Positions 21,934 through 36,141 of a stretch of 64,000 bases of DNA are shown piece after piece. This DNA comes from Dentipellis sp. KUC8613. Its lineage: Eukaryota; Basidiomycota; Agaricomycetes; Russulales; Hericiaceae. The notes below the pieces were generated by a model. It was not told the origin of the DNA. It saw only the letters and a program-made list of their open reading frames with translations, and did not search any database. A program made the translations under genes and the position numbers. Where the stretch lies: NCBI GenBank assembly GCA_002286715.1, contig NSJX01000001.1, forward strand, positions 1,161,925 to 1,225,924. The letters run 5' to 3'. Numbering within the stretch: the stretch's first letter is position 1; each line of letters begins with the position of its first letter.

Positions 21934-24047
21934 ATGGCTTCAAGTTCACCAACGCTCTCCACCGTTCTTGAACGCCTTATTCTCGCCCAAGTCGTCTATG
22001 AATTCGGTACAAATTCTTGGGGTGACATTGCAACTGCTCTCTCACAGCACCCTCTTATTTCCCCCACGTTCTCTGCCGAGGTACGCGACTAGGCTTATCC
22101 TTTACCGTCTCGCCTCACTCCTGTTCAGTCATGCAAAGCTGCCTATGATGCGCTAATAGCTGAAGCAGGTCTATCGAGGTAATCTTTCATTTTCGTTCCT
22201 CTCCAGTCTACTCATGCGCCAGTAGCACCAATGGCGGTTTGGAACCGCGACATGGCAGGTTTCCGCTCTTCGCTATTGTTCGCGTATCGCTCATTCCTAG
22301 GAAGGTCAGAACAGCTTGAAATTGGCTCAAAAGCTCTATCAAGCACGACTGTCGGAGCTCCAAGGCCAGATCCTCGAGGAAGAGTCCAAATTCAAGTGAG
22401 CATCCACGAGTTGCTACAGTTACTTTTTGAACTGAACCTCGCCTGCTACAGGAAGGTTGCCTTCGAAATTGATCAAATCCGGTCAGGGTCGTGGGATGAC
22501 AAAATCAGAGAGAAACTGGGAATCCCAGGTGACGTCCAGCAAGTGCCAGTCGCAGAAAGTGTCCGGGATCCCGAGGTATGTAATCTGGCAAACGTATGGC
22601 CCTGTCTTGCTGATCTCGCAGAAACAGGCTGAAGAACCTGTTCCCAAGGCTGATGAGCCCCCATTGAAGGCTGAGGAGCCAAGACCGCCGACAGACTCAG
22701 GTGTCACTGCCGGGCTTTCGCCTTCAGAGTCACAGATACCAGTAATAATATCCACTAAAGCACATGTCTGCCAACTAATCACGCTTGTCTCAGAGCCCTC
22801 TCTCTCCAGATAAAGAGACTGAGGTCCCGCAGGGTCAAGAGGGTGTCATTAGCGTTGACGACACTGCAGAGAGAAAAATAGCCCCTACTCCGGCCGCACA
22901 GGAAGAGGTTGAAGTCCTCCCCGATGGCCAGCATGTGGATACAGAATTCTCAGAAGGTCCCAAGGCTTCAGGTGGTCCAGAAGATAACTCTGAGGCTCCC
23001 GTAGTCCATGAACCAACTCAAGTGGAACCTTTGGTAGAGACCGAGCGAGAACCCACAGTCGAAGAGCTGCCCATTGGACCACCAGACGAATCGCCCAAAG
23101 ACACAGACGAAAAGTCTGAGGATGTAGTATCCCCGAGTAAAACTCCTGGTAAATTGCCGTTGTTGACGCACCATCCGGCAACTCAGTATTCATCCAGAAC
23201 GAGATGTATCGGGCGAACCCGAGCCTGTGGTGGTTGAGCCCATGCAAGTACCGAGTCGAGAGGGCAGTACGCGTGAACAAGACATCGTGATGTCTGAGTC
23301 CACACCTACTGCTGAACCTGAAGAAGACAATTCCCCTATGGTCGAGTCGGAGCCTGCGTCGCGAGACTGTTTGTTTCTTTTCTACATCAATTATGTGACC
23401 TCTGTCTGATCGATTCTCGCTGTAGATAAACGCAAGGCGTCCGAGCTCGAAGGTACTTTATCGGACTCCGAGCGAGACAAGAAGAAGATGCGGGAATATT
23501 CACCGCCATTAGAGGAAGAGGATGCAGGTAACTATCTTGAGAACATCCTTCGCCACAGACACTTTGGCTGACTATGTGCCTATAGCACCCAGTCCAGGGC
23601 CTTCACGCAGACGTGGTGGACGCCAGCACGTCGAAGTCACCCCGGCATCAAAGAAATTTCAGAGTGTCATCATCATGCTCCATTCGCAGATCTCTCAGCA
23701 TCGGAACGGCAACATATTCCACAATCCAATCAAGAACTCTGAGGCGCCGGATTATCGAGAGATTGTGAAGCGACCAATGGATTTGAAGACGATCAAAATG
23801 CGGATAAAAGACAACACGATCTCCAACTCTGCTGAGTTCCAGAGGGATGTGTACCTCATGTTCGCAAACTCCATGATGTATAATAGGCCCAAGTCTGACA
23901 TCTACAACATGGCCGAGGAGGTAAGTGCTGCCAAAAATATGACATCTTTCTAGCTCACTATGTGTATAGATGATGTTGGAAAGCGAGTCACAGATCAATA
24001 CATTCCGACAGACGGAGGGTATTATCAGGGGCGGCCATCGTTTGTAG
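21934..24047 (+). CDS. BRD8-like bromodomain protein, probable NuA4-type complex subunit
   Basis: The N-terminus (MASSSPTLSTVLERLILAQV, GTNSWGDIATALSQHPLI) resembles the SANT-like start of BRD8 family proteins. A coiled coil follows (NSLKLAQKLYQARLSELQGQ and ILEEESKFKKVAFEIDQIRS), then a long acidic Glu/Pro-rich spacer. A single C-terminal bromodomain has ASKKFQSVIIMLHSQISQH, IFHNPIKNSEAPDYREIVKR, PMDLKTIKMRI and the acetyl-lysine-binding Asn in SMMYNRPKSDIYNMAEEM. In animals BRD8 belongs to the TIP60/NuA4 acetyltransferase. The neighbouring convergent gene encodes Tra1, another NuA4 subunit, which is suggestive only. Start ATG at 21934, stop at 24045-24047. The splice junctions between about 22.18 and 22.32 kb are not fully resolved by eye; the coiled-coil frame after them is clear. 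Confidence 0.78.
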
Positions 24048-24200
24048 ACTTTGTCATTGAAATTATGTTCGTCGTAGCCGGTTGTCAAGGAATAAAACAT
24101 ATTTATACATGCGAGATATTGAGACAATACATCTAATAGTAACGTATGCGTACAGCAGATCCAAAGCGAGCAAAGCAAAAGGTGAGAACGGCAATGTCAA

Positions 24201-27200
24201 TTAGAACCATGGGTGATATATCTCCGTCATCTTCATGAGGTTAATGGGATCTGTCGCAGAGGCAATGAGGCTGATGATGGTCTGGACCACAGGTACGTTA
24301 GCCTGAGCTGGGTTGTTGGGTGAAGCCAAAGCCTGTCATCGCTACGTTAATATACTGCATACATTAATCAGAAGGACGAATCTCTGATCGCACCTGTTCT
24401 CTCTCGACTTTACACGCTAACGTCTCCGCACGCTTGATGACACCCTCGATATTCTGAGCGACGCTATCTCTGAAGTTCTTGTCGAACGACCATGGTTTGC
24501 CGCGGCCGTGTAACCATGTCATGACCTCGTCGCGAGAGAATAGACAGAGCTGTTGCTCGAGATCGTACTATCATGAAGGGCGTGAGTGTAGCTATGTTAG
24601 AAGAAAGGCTTCAATACTTACGTGAGGCTCAGTGAGGCTGCGACCCATCGCCATCATACTAGATGTCATGATGCCTTCAGTATAGACAGGACCAAGGAAG
24701 TGCTGAATATTTGGCGTGAAGCGGAAGGGCACAACATCGTTTGAAGCAAAAGTGGGTGCTTGGTTCGCAACGCCTATCGGATATATAAGTCAGCATATAA
24801 CTGATCAGAACATCAAATAGGTTACCTGGCAGTAGCTCGCTCATAGCTATCAGACCCGTGTTTCTAGACAGGTGGAACCTCGGTGGCAGGCGACTTGTCA
24901 AGCAGAAGATGTACGTCATGAAGCAAGTGGACGCGATCTGCAATGCAAATTGCTTCCTCATCCTCCAGAGTTCAGTGGGGCCACGCATCGAGCGAATCAT
25001 GTACTGCGGCAATCATGAGACCAAGCCAAGCCTTCTGGAGCGTGCAGACTTACTTGAGTCAAAACACTGTCAGGAACCATATGGGCCATGATGTCATCAA
25101 GGATGTCCTTCTTCAACGTGAAGTACTCGGTCTTGTTGGGCTAATGAACCAAGCAAAACTATGAGCCACGAATAATGAGTGCTGTAGAGAACGACGTACC
25201 AGTTTGCCGTGTTCTTCGTTATATTCTCGAAGCACAGTACGAACTTTCTCCCCCGGGATCAGCATTGGATCATCTCGTCCAATCCCTACTCTTTCGCAGA
25301 ACTGTTCATAAATCTCTCCAAATGTGATGTAGGAAGAATCGTTCTGGAGTAGTCTGAGGTTCGGGCTGCATGAGATAGCAGCAGGAATGTGGAAAGTCAA
25401 GTTCCGCTTTCTGGATTCCTTTTTGCGTCGAAGAACGCTGAGAAGAGCAAATGAGTGCCAAGCAGATAGTCAATATATATCGGACTTACCCGTTGAAGGT
25501 GCGGAACATCTGCATCACTCTCTCTTCTCTCCGAGTGTGCCGGCTTGATGGCAGCTGGACAGCGAACGACACTCTGGAATTATCGCTGCCATGAACTGTG
25601 AACCGCCTCCAGCAGTATCCGTGCGACCGACAATTCTCGAAATGGGGTCCGAACTTGAGGATCTTAGCGAAATTTTGATTCGTATCTTTATCCTAAGAAA
25701 GAGTAAATCCAAAAGGTTTGAATTTTGAGAAAACAAATTACCTCGGTGTATTGCCCAGGAATCTCAATGTCATCAAATCTCCCATACTGGAACTCCGAAA
25801 GATAGTGGCTAAGCAAGTCAAGGGGTTGCACACGAGGACGCGAGTCGAGGTGTCTTTCGTATCTGTCTCGCCATTGCTGGAGTCGACGAATGTATTCGTT
25901 ATGAGAAGGCTTGCTCTTCACAAAGTCTTCCTCGTAGTCTTTCTATGCGGCAGTCAGTCTCGATAGGACGCAAAATATAGGCAATATACTTACTCGAGCC
26001 TGACCGGACAGATTCGTCGCCATGCGAGTTATATTGCCGATCGTTGTCGGGTTCAGCTGGCCGTCATCCTCAATCGCATTGACTCTCATCGTATATTGCT
26101 GTGGAAAAATATCAGTTAGCAGTTACTACAATTCGTAATCATTGCGTGCTTACCTGTAGTGCATCCTGAAGCAACATGCAAATGAGCCGATATATCTCTT
26201 CCTCCGGAGTAGCTTTGAATCGCTGGTTGAGTTGGTCCACCATCGTTTCCATGCTTAGAACCAGAAGAGGGAAGGCTGTCTTCAAGATTTGTACAACTTC
26301 ATCTACGTATTCCCAAGATTGGCGGACGGGATATGAAGGTGTACCATCAGCACTTGTAGGTTTCGACGTTTCTCCACCAGACCCAGACGCATGGGTGTTC
26401 TCTGTTCCTTGACGGCTATCAGGGTCGGCCGCGGCACTGGCCTCAATTTTAGGACCACCGGGAACTTGAGTCACTCCATCTTGCCCGCTTCCAGATTCCA
26501 TGCGTTTCGGCTGCTCGTTACCGGCCGGAGGTAGCACTGCTCGGTTGGCATTCATAGCCCGTGCAGCGGCTATGGCCGCATGCTGTTTCTTGATGAAGGC
26601 CATGTCCTCGCGTGTTGTACGAAGTTGGAAAAAAAGAGCCTGAAGCGATGGCCATTTCAGCTAAAAGACGTATTCCGCGCTGCGGATGACTCACCTGGGG
26701 GAACAGCTTTGCCAAATTCAACAAGATGTAGCGCGCTTGCTTCACCTCACGTTGGTTGATGGAGAGACACAGCTGTGGGATCAAAGTGATCCAATACCAG
26801 AATGCTGCCTCGCCCTTGTACGTATCAAATGCTCTGGAGATGGTGAAGTTGCTATCGTCCACGCTGAGCAGCCACAGGACGCGAGTCAAAAGTGGTCGAC
26901 TTTTGCCGCTCTTGTACAGACCAGCAGCTTGTAGGTAACAGCTCACTGCGTTGGCCGCGTGGGACATCTCGTGTGGCATGGCCTTAAACATCCGGTCGTT
27001 GTATTTCCCCCACTCTGCCCATGCCTTAGCTTGTGACATGTCAAGTTGCACAGCCAATCCGAAAGCTTGATTAGCTTCGTCATTACGGCCGAATCGCGCA
27101 TGGAACATGCCCTTCAGCGTGTAAAATTCTGCTTTCTGGGAGGTCGAAAAGTATAATAGATTGGTGTTATTGATGACTTCAAGGCCGGCCTGTAGGTCGT

Positions 27201-30200
27201 TCGGTCGCTGGTAATGACATCGAGCTTGCTCCCGCAACTTGAGGAAGGCTTCGGAAATTTCGATGTTGGGAAGAGTATAGATTTTGTTCAGAAGAGTGAA
27301 GCAAACGTCCAAGAGTTCGTGCTTCCTAGCGACGTGGGCAAAGCGGTTGATGATCCAGGCGGTTTCGTGGTAGCCACGGTAGCCATAATTGTTAGTGTTA
27401 CTGGCTGCCGTGCCACCCTGAGAAGTTGCATTGATCAGGGGTACGTATGCCTTGTTGATTGCGCCAAACACATTTTGTCTCCAAGCCACCAAATCACTCC
27501 AGATGCTGATGTCGTCACTCCGGTTGGGCAGTCTTTCTCGCCAGGCTTGAAGGACCATCTTCAGATCGGAAGACTTCTTTTCCAGATTCTGGGCATTTGT
27601 GGCTGAAAGGGAACCGAAGATTTGAACGGCCTCCTGCAGTTCAACAAATTGCTGGAAGTGCTGCAACAGGGGAACATGGGCTGGCGAAAGGTGAGGCGGT
27701 AAAGACACCCATTTTCTGAGAGAAAGCTGCATGGCGTCTTCAAGAATTTTCGTGAACTCCGTGTTCTTATCAAGAGCAGCGGGTACCTTCAGCAAGGCTA
27801 TGAACGCCTCGAAGACGCGGCGGCGTGGCGTAGCGACTTCTGGCAATGCGTTGATTTGTTCTTCCAGAGAATCACGGTTGTCTGCCCAGTCCTTGATCCT
27901 CCAAGCACTCTCGAGCATCAATTCTTGATTACCTTCATTTCGGGCAAATTCGTAGAGAATATCCCATTGTTGCAGCTTCTCCGCGGCTAGGATCCAATGG
28001 TCTTCCCATAGGCAATACTCCTGTTCAGAGAACGGCAGGGTTCCGGCACGTGACTTGCTCTGAGCATTCTCATACATCGCCGATGCTTGCTCCCACATGC
28101 CGTTTTGTTCAAACGCTATAGCGATGTTGGTGTCCTGATGAAGGCAGCGCCGGCGCCACAAGCCATAGAAAAGATCTTCCTCAGCGAGTTCCGCGTATAG
28201 CTCGGCCAACGAGTCGAATATAGTGTCACGGATCGACGCCTCATCTTCGAGAGTGCGACTCATCGACTGCAAGATTTCCAAGCCGGCATGCCATGCTCCG
28301 AATGTTTTCGCCAAGTATTTGACTAAGTGAGGAGGAACGGTCATTTGTGGCTCACATGCATTGACACCGGCCAATAACGTCTGAATGACGTTCGGACGCA
28401 TTTCGGCCTGTTTTATGTGGTACTCCTTGGCTAGAAGAGATATCATGTGCTGTGTGACATCCACCTGGTCTCGTCTAGACAGAGACGAATACGCCGAAGG
28501 AAAGGCGCACAACCACATGTCATGCGCCACCGTAGGGTCCATGAACAACAGGCGTTGCATTGGTCGTATGATATCTTGGACTCGGCGATTAGGGAAAGGT
28601 GAGGCCGGAGAGAAAGCCGTTATAGTTTTGCGTTCGGAAACCAACGGTGGGTCTGGGTCCACCGCACCAAGAAGTAAGTGTAGCGCCAAGTATATCCAAT
28701 TAGATTCGGCCAGTGCCTCCCAGCTTTGCACGCCAAGAATATACGACAGCCTGCTGGTCAGTGTCCTAGGCACGCTGACGTCGAGTAGGTCAATGAAGCG
28801 TTCCCTGATCGACATGTCCCTTGCTCTGCAGCCAAGAAGGAAGGACTGCTCCAGTTTGGTGGTCATGTCACTGCGACGAAGAGTTGGCTCGGTGTATATC
28901 TGATAGATCAACTCTAGGTATCCGTTGAACAAAGCGTCTCCTCGGGTTTCATAGGCCACCATCTTCTGCAAAAGTCCGGCCTTTTCCTTCATGGTTGGGT
29001 ACGGGTCGCGTTTGTGCAGAGCCCAGTCTCGAGCGATGTCGAGGAGATAACGACAAAGACTGAGGCTCTTCGACTTTTCCACTAGCGTGGCAAGCGTCAA
29101 GATCAACCATCTTCGCTGCTCGCCTAAGAACGTAGCCGAGACCTGGCAGATGTCAAGGATGGATATGAGAAGGCGTACACTGCTCTCAAACCCACTCGAA
29201 GCAGTTTGAGCCTGGACATGTTCTTTGCCAAGCTTGCTGAGAAGTTTGATCAAAGGTGCACTAAAAGGGTCGATACGTTCCGGAGTCACCTGTACTACTG
29301 ATTTAAGCATAAGAAGTGTTCCACGCAGGGCTGTAGTATTGCGTAGTCCTTCGCCCACAGCAGAATAGATGAAGTTGTGGAAGTCTGACATGTCGCTCTG
29401 TTGTTCGTCCTCTTCCTTCGGGAGAGGATACAGCCTGAGCAAACGGTCGAAAACAGGGTGCAAGGCATCATGCAGTGCAGATTCGTCAGTGACCATCCCC
29501 TTTCGAACAAGACGTTGAAGTATGGTTGCATTTTCGGCATCTGCGATCCAGGCGTCATCCTTATCAGCCGTAACAACTTGAAGAACTTTGGCTGCGTTGA
29601 CGGCTTGAGCAATAGCGACCTCGTTATTAAGCTCGGTCTGAAGGACAATGAATTGGGTATCATGGTAGTAAGCAGGAGGCTACGCACCTGCTCCAGGAAA
29701 CGGGAAAAATAGTTCAACTTCACTGTAACATCTTTCCAGCCTGAAGGCCCAACTATTGCCCGAAGAATACCGAGAGCGCGAGGTATGAGGACATTCCGGG
29801 CTTGCACGTCATGCCCGGACGTTGCAAGACGAACAAGGTAGCTCACTACACTCTCACGAAAACCAAGAGGAGTGAGCCACGTCGACGTCGGTGAACCAAC
29901 TGCTGCTGTTGACGAAGCTGCCTCTTCTTGTGCTTGTTGTTCCCAGTCGAAGATGGTCTGAGTCAAATCAACGGAAAGTACCCTGGCCTCCGCAGATGTT
30001 CCGCCCTGCAGACCAAGCTTTGAAAGGCAGTTGACCATGTGAGGTATGAAAAGGGCTCGGACCGGATAAAAGAGCTGAGACTGCCGAACGACGAGCTGAT
30101 ATACAGTAATAATCTGAGAGTTGCCGCTACTTTCTTCTGCCAGCAGACGTCTCGTTGTTTTCGCCCATTGCGGATACCCTACTTCCTGGGTCGTCGATCG

Positions 30201-33200
30201 GGGCAGAGCAGGTGCTAGAATGTCAAGCGCCTGCCGAACAAGCGCTCTTCCTTCGTGGTGAGGAGGTCTGAGGAGCCCAGTCCAAGCGCGAAGGATGAAT
30301 TTCTGAGGCGTTTCGAACGCATCGAAAAACCTTGCCGCAAGGAGGTAGGCGACTTGCTTGACTAGGGCATCCTCGCTTGTAATATAATGCCAAGCACATC
30401 GGATGATGTCCTTCCTAGCGACGTCCAGTAATTCGGGGTAGCACTGTACAATGACGGTCGTCAGATGCAACAACTCGATGTGGAACATGTCATCTGCATC
30501 CACAAATGCTCGATTTTCGACCATCGGTTGCCAGATATGGTGATGGATCTTAGAGACCAGGTCGTCGTCCAATAACGCGTTCCCTGACGTCGACTTGACA
30601 TGCTGCAGGGTAGGAGTAACGATAATACGAACAAAGTGTGTTTTATGAGCCCACGTGTAGGATGGATCAGAAAACCAGGTCAGGAATCTGTAAAGCACAC
30701 TGCGCTGATAGAAATGGTTGTTACTGAAGGCGACCTGGTGGTAAAGGAATCGCTGAAGTCGGACAAGATCCATTGGGAGATTTCGGGTGTACACAGTGAT
30801 GATTTCGAATAGCAGGTCTACTCGAGGTTGCCTTTCTAGTGCTCTCTGAAAAATTGACAGGAGGGTAGAGTGTCGCTGGGTGGCTTGAGAGATTGCCGAA
30901 GCGTCGTCTTCAGGAGGCGGTGTCTCCGAATGCCAGACTGCCAACAAAGCGTCAATCACGTACTTGTGCTCGTCTAACCAATTTACGTCCAGATCTGCGA
31001 GGTCCGAGCAAAGGAAAAGACCAGACAATACGAGCCCCGGGGAATCACTTTGAAGGCAGGTAGAAACGAGAGTGGACGTCCGAGATGCTAATTCGACCTG
31101 GAGATTAGAAGATAATCGAGCCTGCAGAATGCTTCGCAGCGTCCGCACATGACGCGGTAAGTGGAGGTGCTTCATAAAGAAATCCATAGCTTCGATCGGA
31201 TATCGATCTAGATATTTCGCCAAAGGCTCTGAGAACGGGCTTGGTCCAGAGAAATGCATCTGAGCTTCCGTCTGGACGATAGCATTAACAAGGTTTTCTA
31301 AGAAAATATTGGCAGTCGAGGGAAGTAGATGGAAGATGTTGGCCAATCGGACGAGTTTGGTGATATTCTCGTTGTCCGAGAGGGGAACCCGAGAGGTTGC
31401 CTGTAACGTCTGCGGGTCTGCAACAATTCGAAAATGATCTAGCAACTTGTGGCCAATTTCGACCTTGAAGTAGTTGGTCAACAGCTCAAGCAAACGCGCT
31501 AAACCCTCCAACCCCGCCACCGATAAGCGCCTCGGGTCCGCCAAGTTCATCAAAATGGGTCTCAAGCCGGTCTGCAGAAGTTCTTTGGGCAGCCGGCTTT
31601 GATGCATGAGAACCATTCGCAGTCCTTCGTGAGCGACTTCTTTCACTTCAGTGGATGGCGAATATAGTGATTTGAAGTAAACGCTGGTCACTCTGCATAT
31701 CTGCCATTAGGAACAGCGATTGGGCGCAAACAGTTCCACTAACCTTTGTCGTGTTTGATGCTGCTTGGAAAAGAAGTCGGTCATAGGCATGGATGCTGTT
31801 AAAAGCCTGATAGAGGCCACGCGTAACCGGGTGATGTCCATGCTCCCCTGTCGCACATTACCCCTACCCAGTAGGGCGACGTCATCTGCGTCTGCCAGCG
31901 CGAGTGCCTCATGCAAAAGTCGCAGCAATTCATCGTTCAAGTCCGGAAGTGGAGGGTCCAGACTGACACAATATCTCATGGCTTCTATCATCCCGATCTG
32001 CATAGGGAATGGGAGGGCTCTGAGAGGCTTTGTATAGATCCCGGACAACATCCTGTCACGGTGCGGGAGCAGCAACTCAACGACCGACTTCCCGCACAGT
32101 TCGGAAAGTAGGCTGATACACGTCTCTGCTGCCTGCCGGACAATGGCGTTGGGGCTGGAGATGTCAGCACAGAATATCCCAGTCAAATGAAAGATCTTGT
32201 TGCGAGCGGAAGTTCCGTTGTCCCCTAGCGTCGATAATTCTCCATTGCTGACCCGAAGAACCCGAAGGAGAATGGACAGTACGTCATCAACATCCCGCCG
32301 GAGGTCATGGGGCATATCCTTTAGCACATGTAGAAGGGTGCGGACCAAATCTACTTCGCGGTCGTTTATCCACTTGACGCCGAAGTCGGGGACATCGAGA
32401 ATAAGTTTGATACCACTACAACCAGCCTTCTTGCTGACCCAGCGTTCATCCAAGCACAGGACGCTAAATCGAGTTGCGATGTGATGCAATGTTGGCACAA
32501 TTTCATGGGCGGAGAGGTCGCTAGCAGCGCTCCGAGATATCAAGTCTTGTATCAATGAATTGACGAAGTCCTTGGCCTTGAAAGCTTCATCAAGGTTCTC
32601 TCGGGCTAATCCGTGCGCCAAGGCGTCCAGATAAGAAGCCAACAGTTTGCTCGGATAGCGGCGTGGAACAACTTCCTGACTTATACCTTTCTGCAATTCA
32701 ACGTTGAAAACATGGCGAGATACTTGACGAATAAAGCTCTTGGCCTGCTCCTGCAGGTCCGCATGGTGTATGGAATCGAAGATTCCTTCCAATGATCTTA
32801 TAAAAACGTCTTCTCGCTCGCGGCCGCGTAGACCCTATCAGGCAGTTCAGTATATGAAAGAGCCGCAAAAGTCATGAGGATTTACCTCGTGAAGTAGAAT
32901 TGTTATGCAGTTCTCCAGATAGGCATAGGCCTGCATCCGATAAGAAGAAGACGACTTTTGGAGAACCCGAGACGCTAGAACTGAAATTGGACCTAGCTCA
33001 AGACTCTCCTTGTTCCCTCCGAAGGATATAGTAATTTTGGCAGGGTCCGAAAAGTGGACGAAGTTGAGGGCAGGTTCCTTGTCCAGTAAACGGCGATTAC
33101 GACCTCCTAATTTGCCTAGGATGCGGAGAGTCGTATGCGCGTGAGTATGATTTCCAGGCAATGGCTTCAGATGGCTTTGAAGCGCCTCCATTAGCTCCCG

Positions 33201-35787
33201 CAAGACTGTATTAAGAGTCGGATCGAGGAAATCTGGAGTGAGATTATCGATGCATAATTCGAGGGTACGAAGGCCTTGGGACACAAGTTCGGGCCCTCCC
33301 CGAAGTGCCAACGCTAGTGGTTTCATCAGATACGACAAGTGGGGCAAGAGGTGTGTCAATCGAAGCGGAACGGTCAGGCAAAGCTCAACAATCATGTCGC
33401 GACTGTATCCTTCGGAGATAAGCAGCTGGGTGTTCAGACTTTCCAACATCTCCGGTAGAAGGGGTAAGACTTCCTTGTAAAGGAGTTCGAATCGGCCGCC
33501 GCCGCCGCCGATGGCACGAAACAAGCCTCGCAGCAGATGATAATAGTTTGTTGGCCTGGACGCCTTGGCGGCCAATGGGAAACAGTCCATGATGAGCTTG
33601 GACAGATGTGATGCCAAAATTGGTTCGTTCAATTGAGGATACATGCCGACGGCGCCAAAGGCAAGCTTGAACAGTCGGATAGTGACCACTGCAGTCTGGT
33701 CATCGTACTCGCCAAGGAGTGTCAAATTGTTGACAAGGTGTCGGAGAACAATGGCGACAAGTGTCGGGGAGGTTGTTTCTCGTCCGAAAAGCGTTTGACA
33801 GATGTGCAATAAGTTGGGTCGCTTCTGAGCCGATTCAAAGAAAAGGCTGATGTTCTGCGTCCACACTTCTTGAAAGATATGCGCGTCTACTTCCAAAAGA
33901 GCGCCGGAGAGCCACTCCAGCGCTTCGTTAGACTCTCGAGGGTCTGGCTCTTGGAGATTTATGCAGCGGATGCAGCCCTCGAACAAACGAATAACCAGAG
34001 AACCATCCGAAAGGGGTGCGTCTACTTTCCGTAGACCAGCAAGGCACACTCGAAATCCATGAGTAAACGTGCGGAACAGTAGTCGAGACTCTGAATGAAA
34101 GGTAAATTAACAGCGCAGTACTGGGGAGCACGAGGTGGCGTACCTGCAAGCACATCTTCTGGTTTTTCCACGGCATAGCTAGTGGCGTGAACGTTTCGTG
34201 CCTTCTCGATAGTGAAGATACTACTGCCTTCTGGCTGTCCGCTTTTGATCCGTTGCAGTCGTTGCGTGATATCTCCCAGGACGACGATGAGAGACTCCAA
34301 CCTGTTTACGATTGTTTCCAAAAGAGCAGTGATGACCTTGGCGGACCCCGATGGGGTGTCCTTTGCGATTACGGTATCGATTAGATTGAACATCATTTTG
34401 CCAGCCAGTGTATGGACGGCACTGGGAAGGGAACCATCGTGGATCAGTCGCGAGTACACGTTGATTATATGGGCTAGTTGTCGAGCGCTAAGATCGTTCC
34501 GCAGATGATGGACGAGATCTGCAATGGCGGCAAACATACTCGAGCTGAAGTTCGGTGAGTTTCGAGGGGCACAAGAAGCGATTACTTCACAAACCGCATG
34601 TTTTCCCTGCTGCCAGCTCCCGTGCCGAGGAGCACTGTCTCATCGAAAAGTTTGTCGATTTGTGGTATGAGTGCGCGACGGTAGGGTGTGACAAGAAGAT
34701 GCCTGAAGACTACCATGAAGTCCTATAGGAGGAGCATTAGAGATGGGGTGATTCGATACACACATACTCACCTTTCGTGCCTGTATTGTATTCGCTGGAA
34801 GATCCTGCAGTAAACGCAAGGATGCAAGGACCAAAGTATCACCGTACGACTCGTATTGATCACCAAGGCCTCGCAGCGTGTAGGCCAGATACGACAACAT
34901 CTGAGCGAGAGTTCTAAGGGGTTGGCATGATGATGGGACGTCAATACGCACCTTGATGTGAGCATTCACGAAATCCGCATAAGCCTGTGGATTCCGTATT
35001 GTCGGCGACATTCCAGCCCAGAAGCCACCCATTGCTTCAAAATCTTCTCTTGCCCGCTTCTGAGCAGGAGCTTCCAATGCTAAGACCTCGAAATTGAGCG
35101 GCAATATTGCCTGAAGATGAGGAGCTATCGATTGGCGCTGTACTTGAGAGAATGTGACAATGACCATGCCCATTTCCGCAAGAACCTTGAAGCTCCTCAT
35201 ACTGGGCAGAACGACGTTGGGGTCAAGTACAGGCGAGTCTTCGGAGAGCACTTCGACAACGAGGCGCTTGATATTGTGAAATACTTGCTGAAGTATGGTC
35301 ATGAATTCTACGAGCGTCTCATCCGACACGAGGCGGAGTACTCGAGTTATGTCGATGATGGTCTTGCAGCACGTAACGCCGTTTTCTTCGTTGTCGTGGC
35401 GGAGAAGGTATAGCATACCGTTCAGGAGAAGAGGGCCTTGCGATCGGGCTCCTTCAGATGTCGTGACACGGTGGAGGATTTCAAGGAGGACACGACGGAA
35501 CTGGTACTCCGGAACGTCTTTCTGGAATGCGGGTTCAGTAGTTCGCAAAATCTCCAGTAAGACTGGAATCATATGGGGAAACATCCTGCCAGCATCAGCA
35601 TCCCGAACAGTGTCAATCATTTCCCGCAATTCGCAGGCCACGGCATGTTTCGTTTTGAGGTCTATGAAACAGTTGGAGCGCGCATGCAGCTAGTAGGTCA
35701 AGGTCACTCACCAATCCCGGGGTCGGCGACGCGTGCCGCCCGCATCTCCAAGTCCGCGACAGTCCCGAGCTGTGGAATGTTGTCCAT
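24201..35787 (-). CDS. tra1: Tra1/TRRAP, pseudokinase scaffold of SAGA and NuA4
   Basis: This is the largest gene of the window: about 11.6 kb and roughly 3600 residues in some 15 or more exons. Tra1 is the activator-binding subunit shared by the SAGA and NuA4 histone acetyltransferases. The start MDNIPQLGTVADLEMRAARV (35787) leads into long HEAT/TPR helical arrays, covered by large open exons at 34640-35641, 32847-34049, 31707-32792 and 29295-31691. The FAT domain lies in the large exon around 26700-29300 (for example GYRGYHETAWIINRFAHVAR). A PI3K-related kinase-like domain follows, then a FATC-type end LMKMTEIYHPWF. The kinase region has SRLPPRFHLSRNTGLIAMSE where active PIKKs carry DRH and DFG, so it is catalytically dead, as known for Tra1. 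It diverges from CTNNBL1 over 354 nt. Confidence 0.95.
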
Positions 35788-36141
35788 GGTGTGGATCGGC
35801 GTCGCCCAGACGAAGCGAAAGCGTGTCTAGACGTTGAGCCACCACACCCCGTAATGGTCGAGTTGTCTTGTAAGTATGCCGCTGAAGTGCGATTACCCCT
35901 TGCTGTGGGGTATGTTACGTAATATATTTTGATAAGCTTACGGTCAAGTATTTATTTAATGTCAAAGTAACTATTGCGTCACTGAGTTTGTACAGAACCC
36001 AGGCGAACCTTGGACTCTCGCGATCGGTATATGAGGACTTGAAGACATTTGCCCATATACACAAATCACATCCCGGCCTACGTCCCCACAGCATCTAACC
36101 ACAGCTCTCGTTATTGGCCACGTCTTCAAAGCGGATCTATC
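35788..36141. other. Divergent promoter region, Tra1 / CTNNBL1
   Basis: These 354 nt separate two divergent ATGs. The middle is AT-rich (TACGTAATATATTTTGATAAG near 35918 and TATTTATTTAATG near 35950), and a TATATGA lies near 36029. No further gene is visible. Confidence 0.45.
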
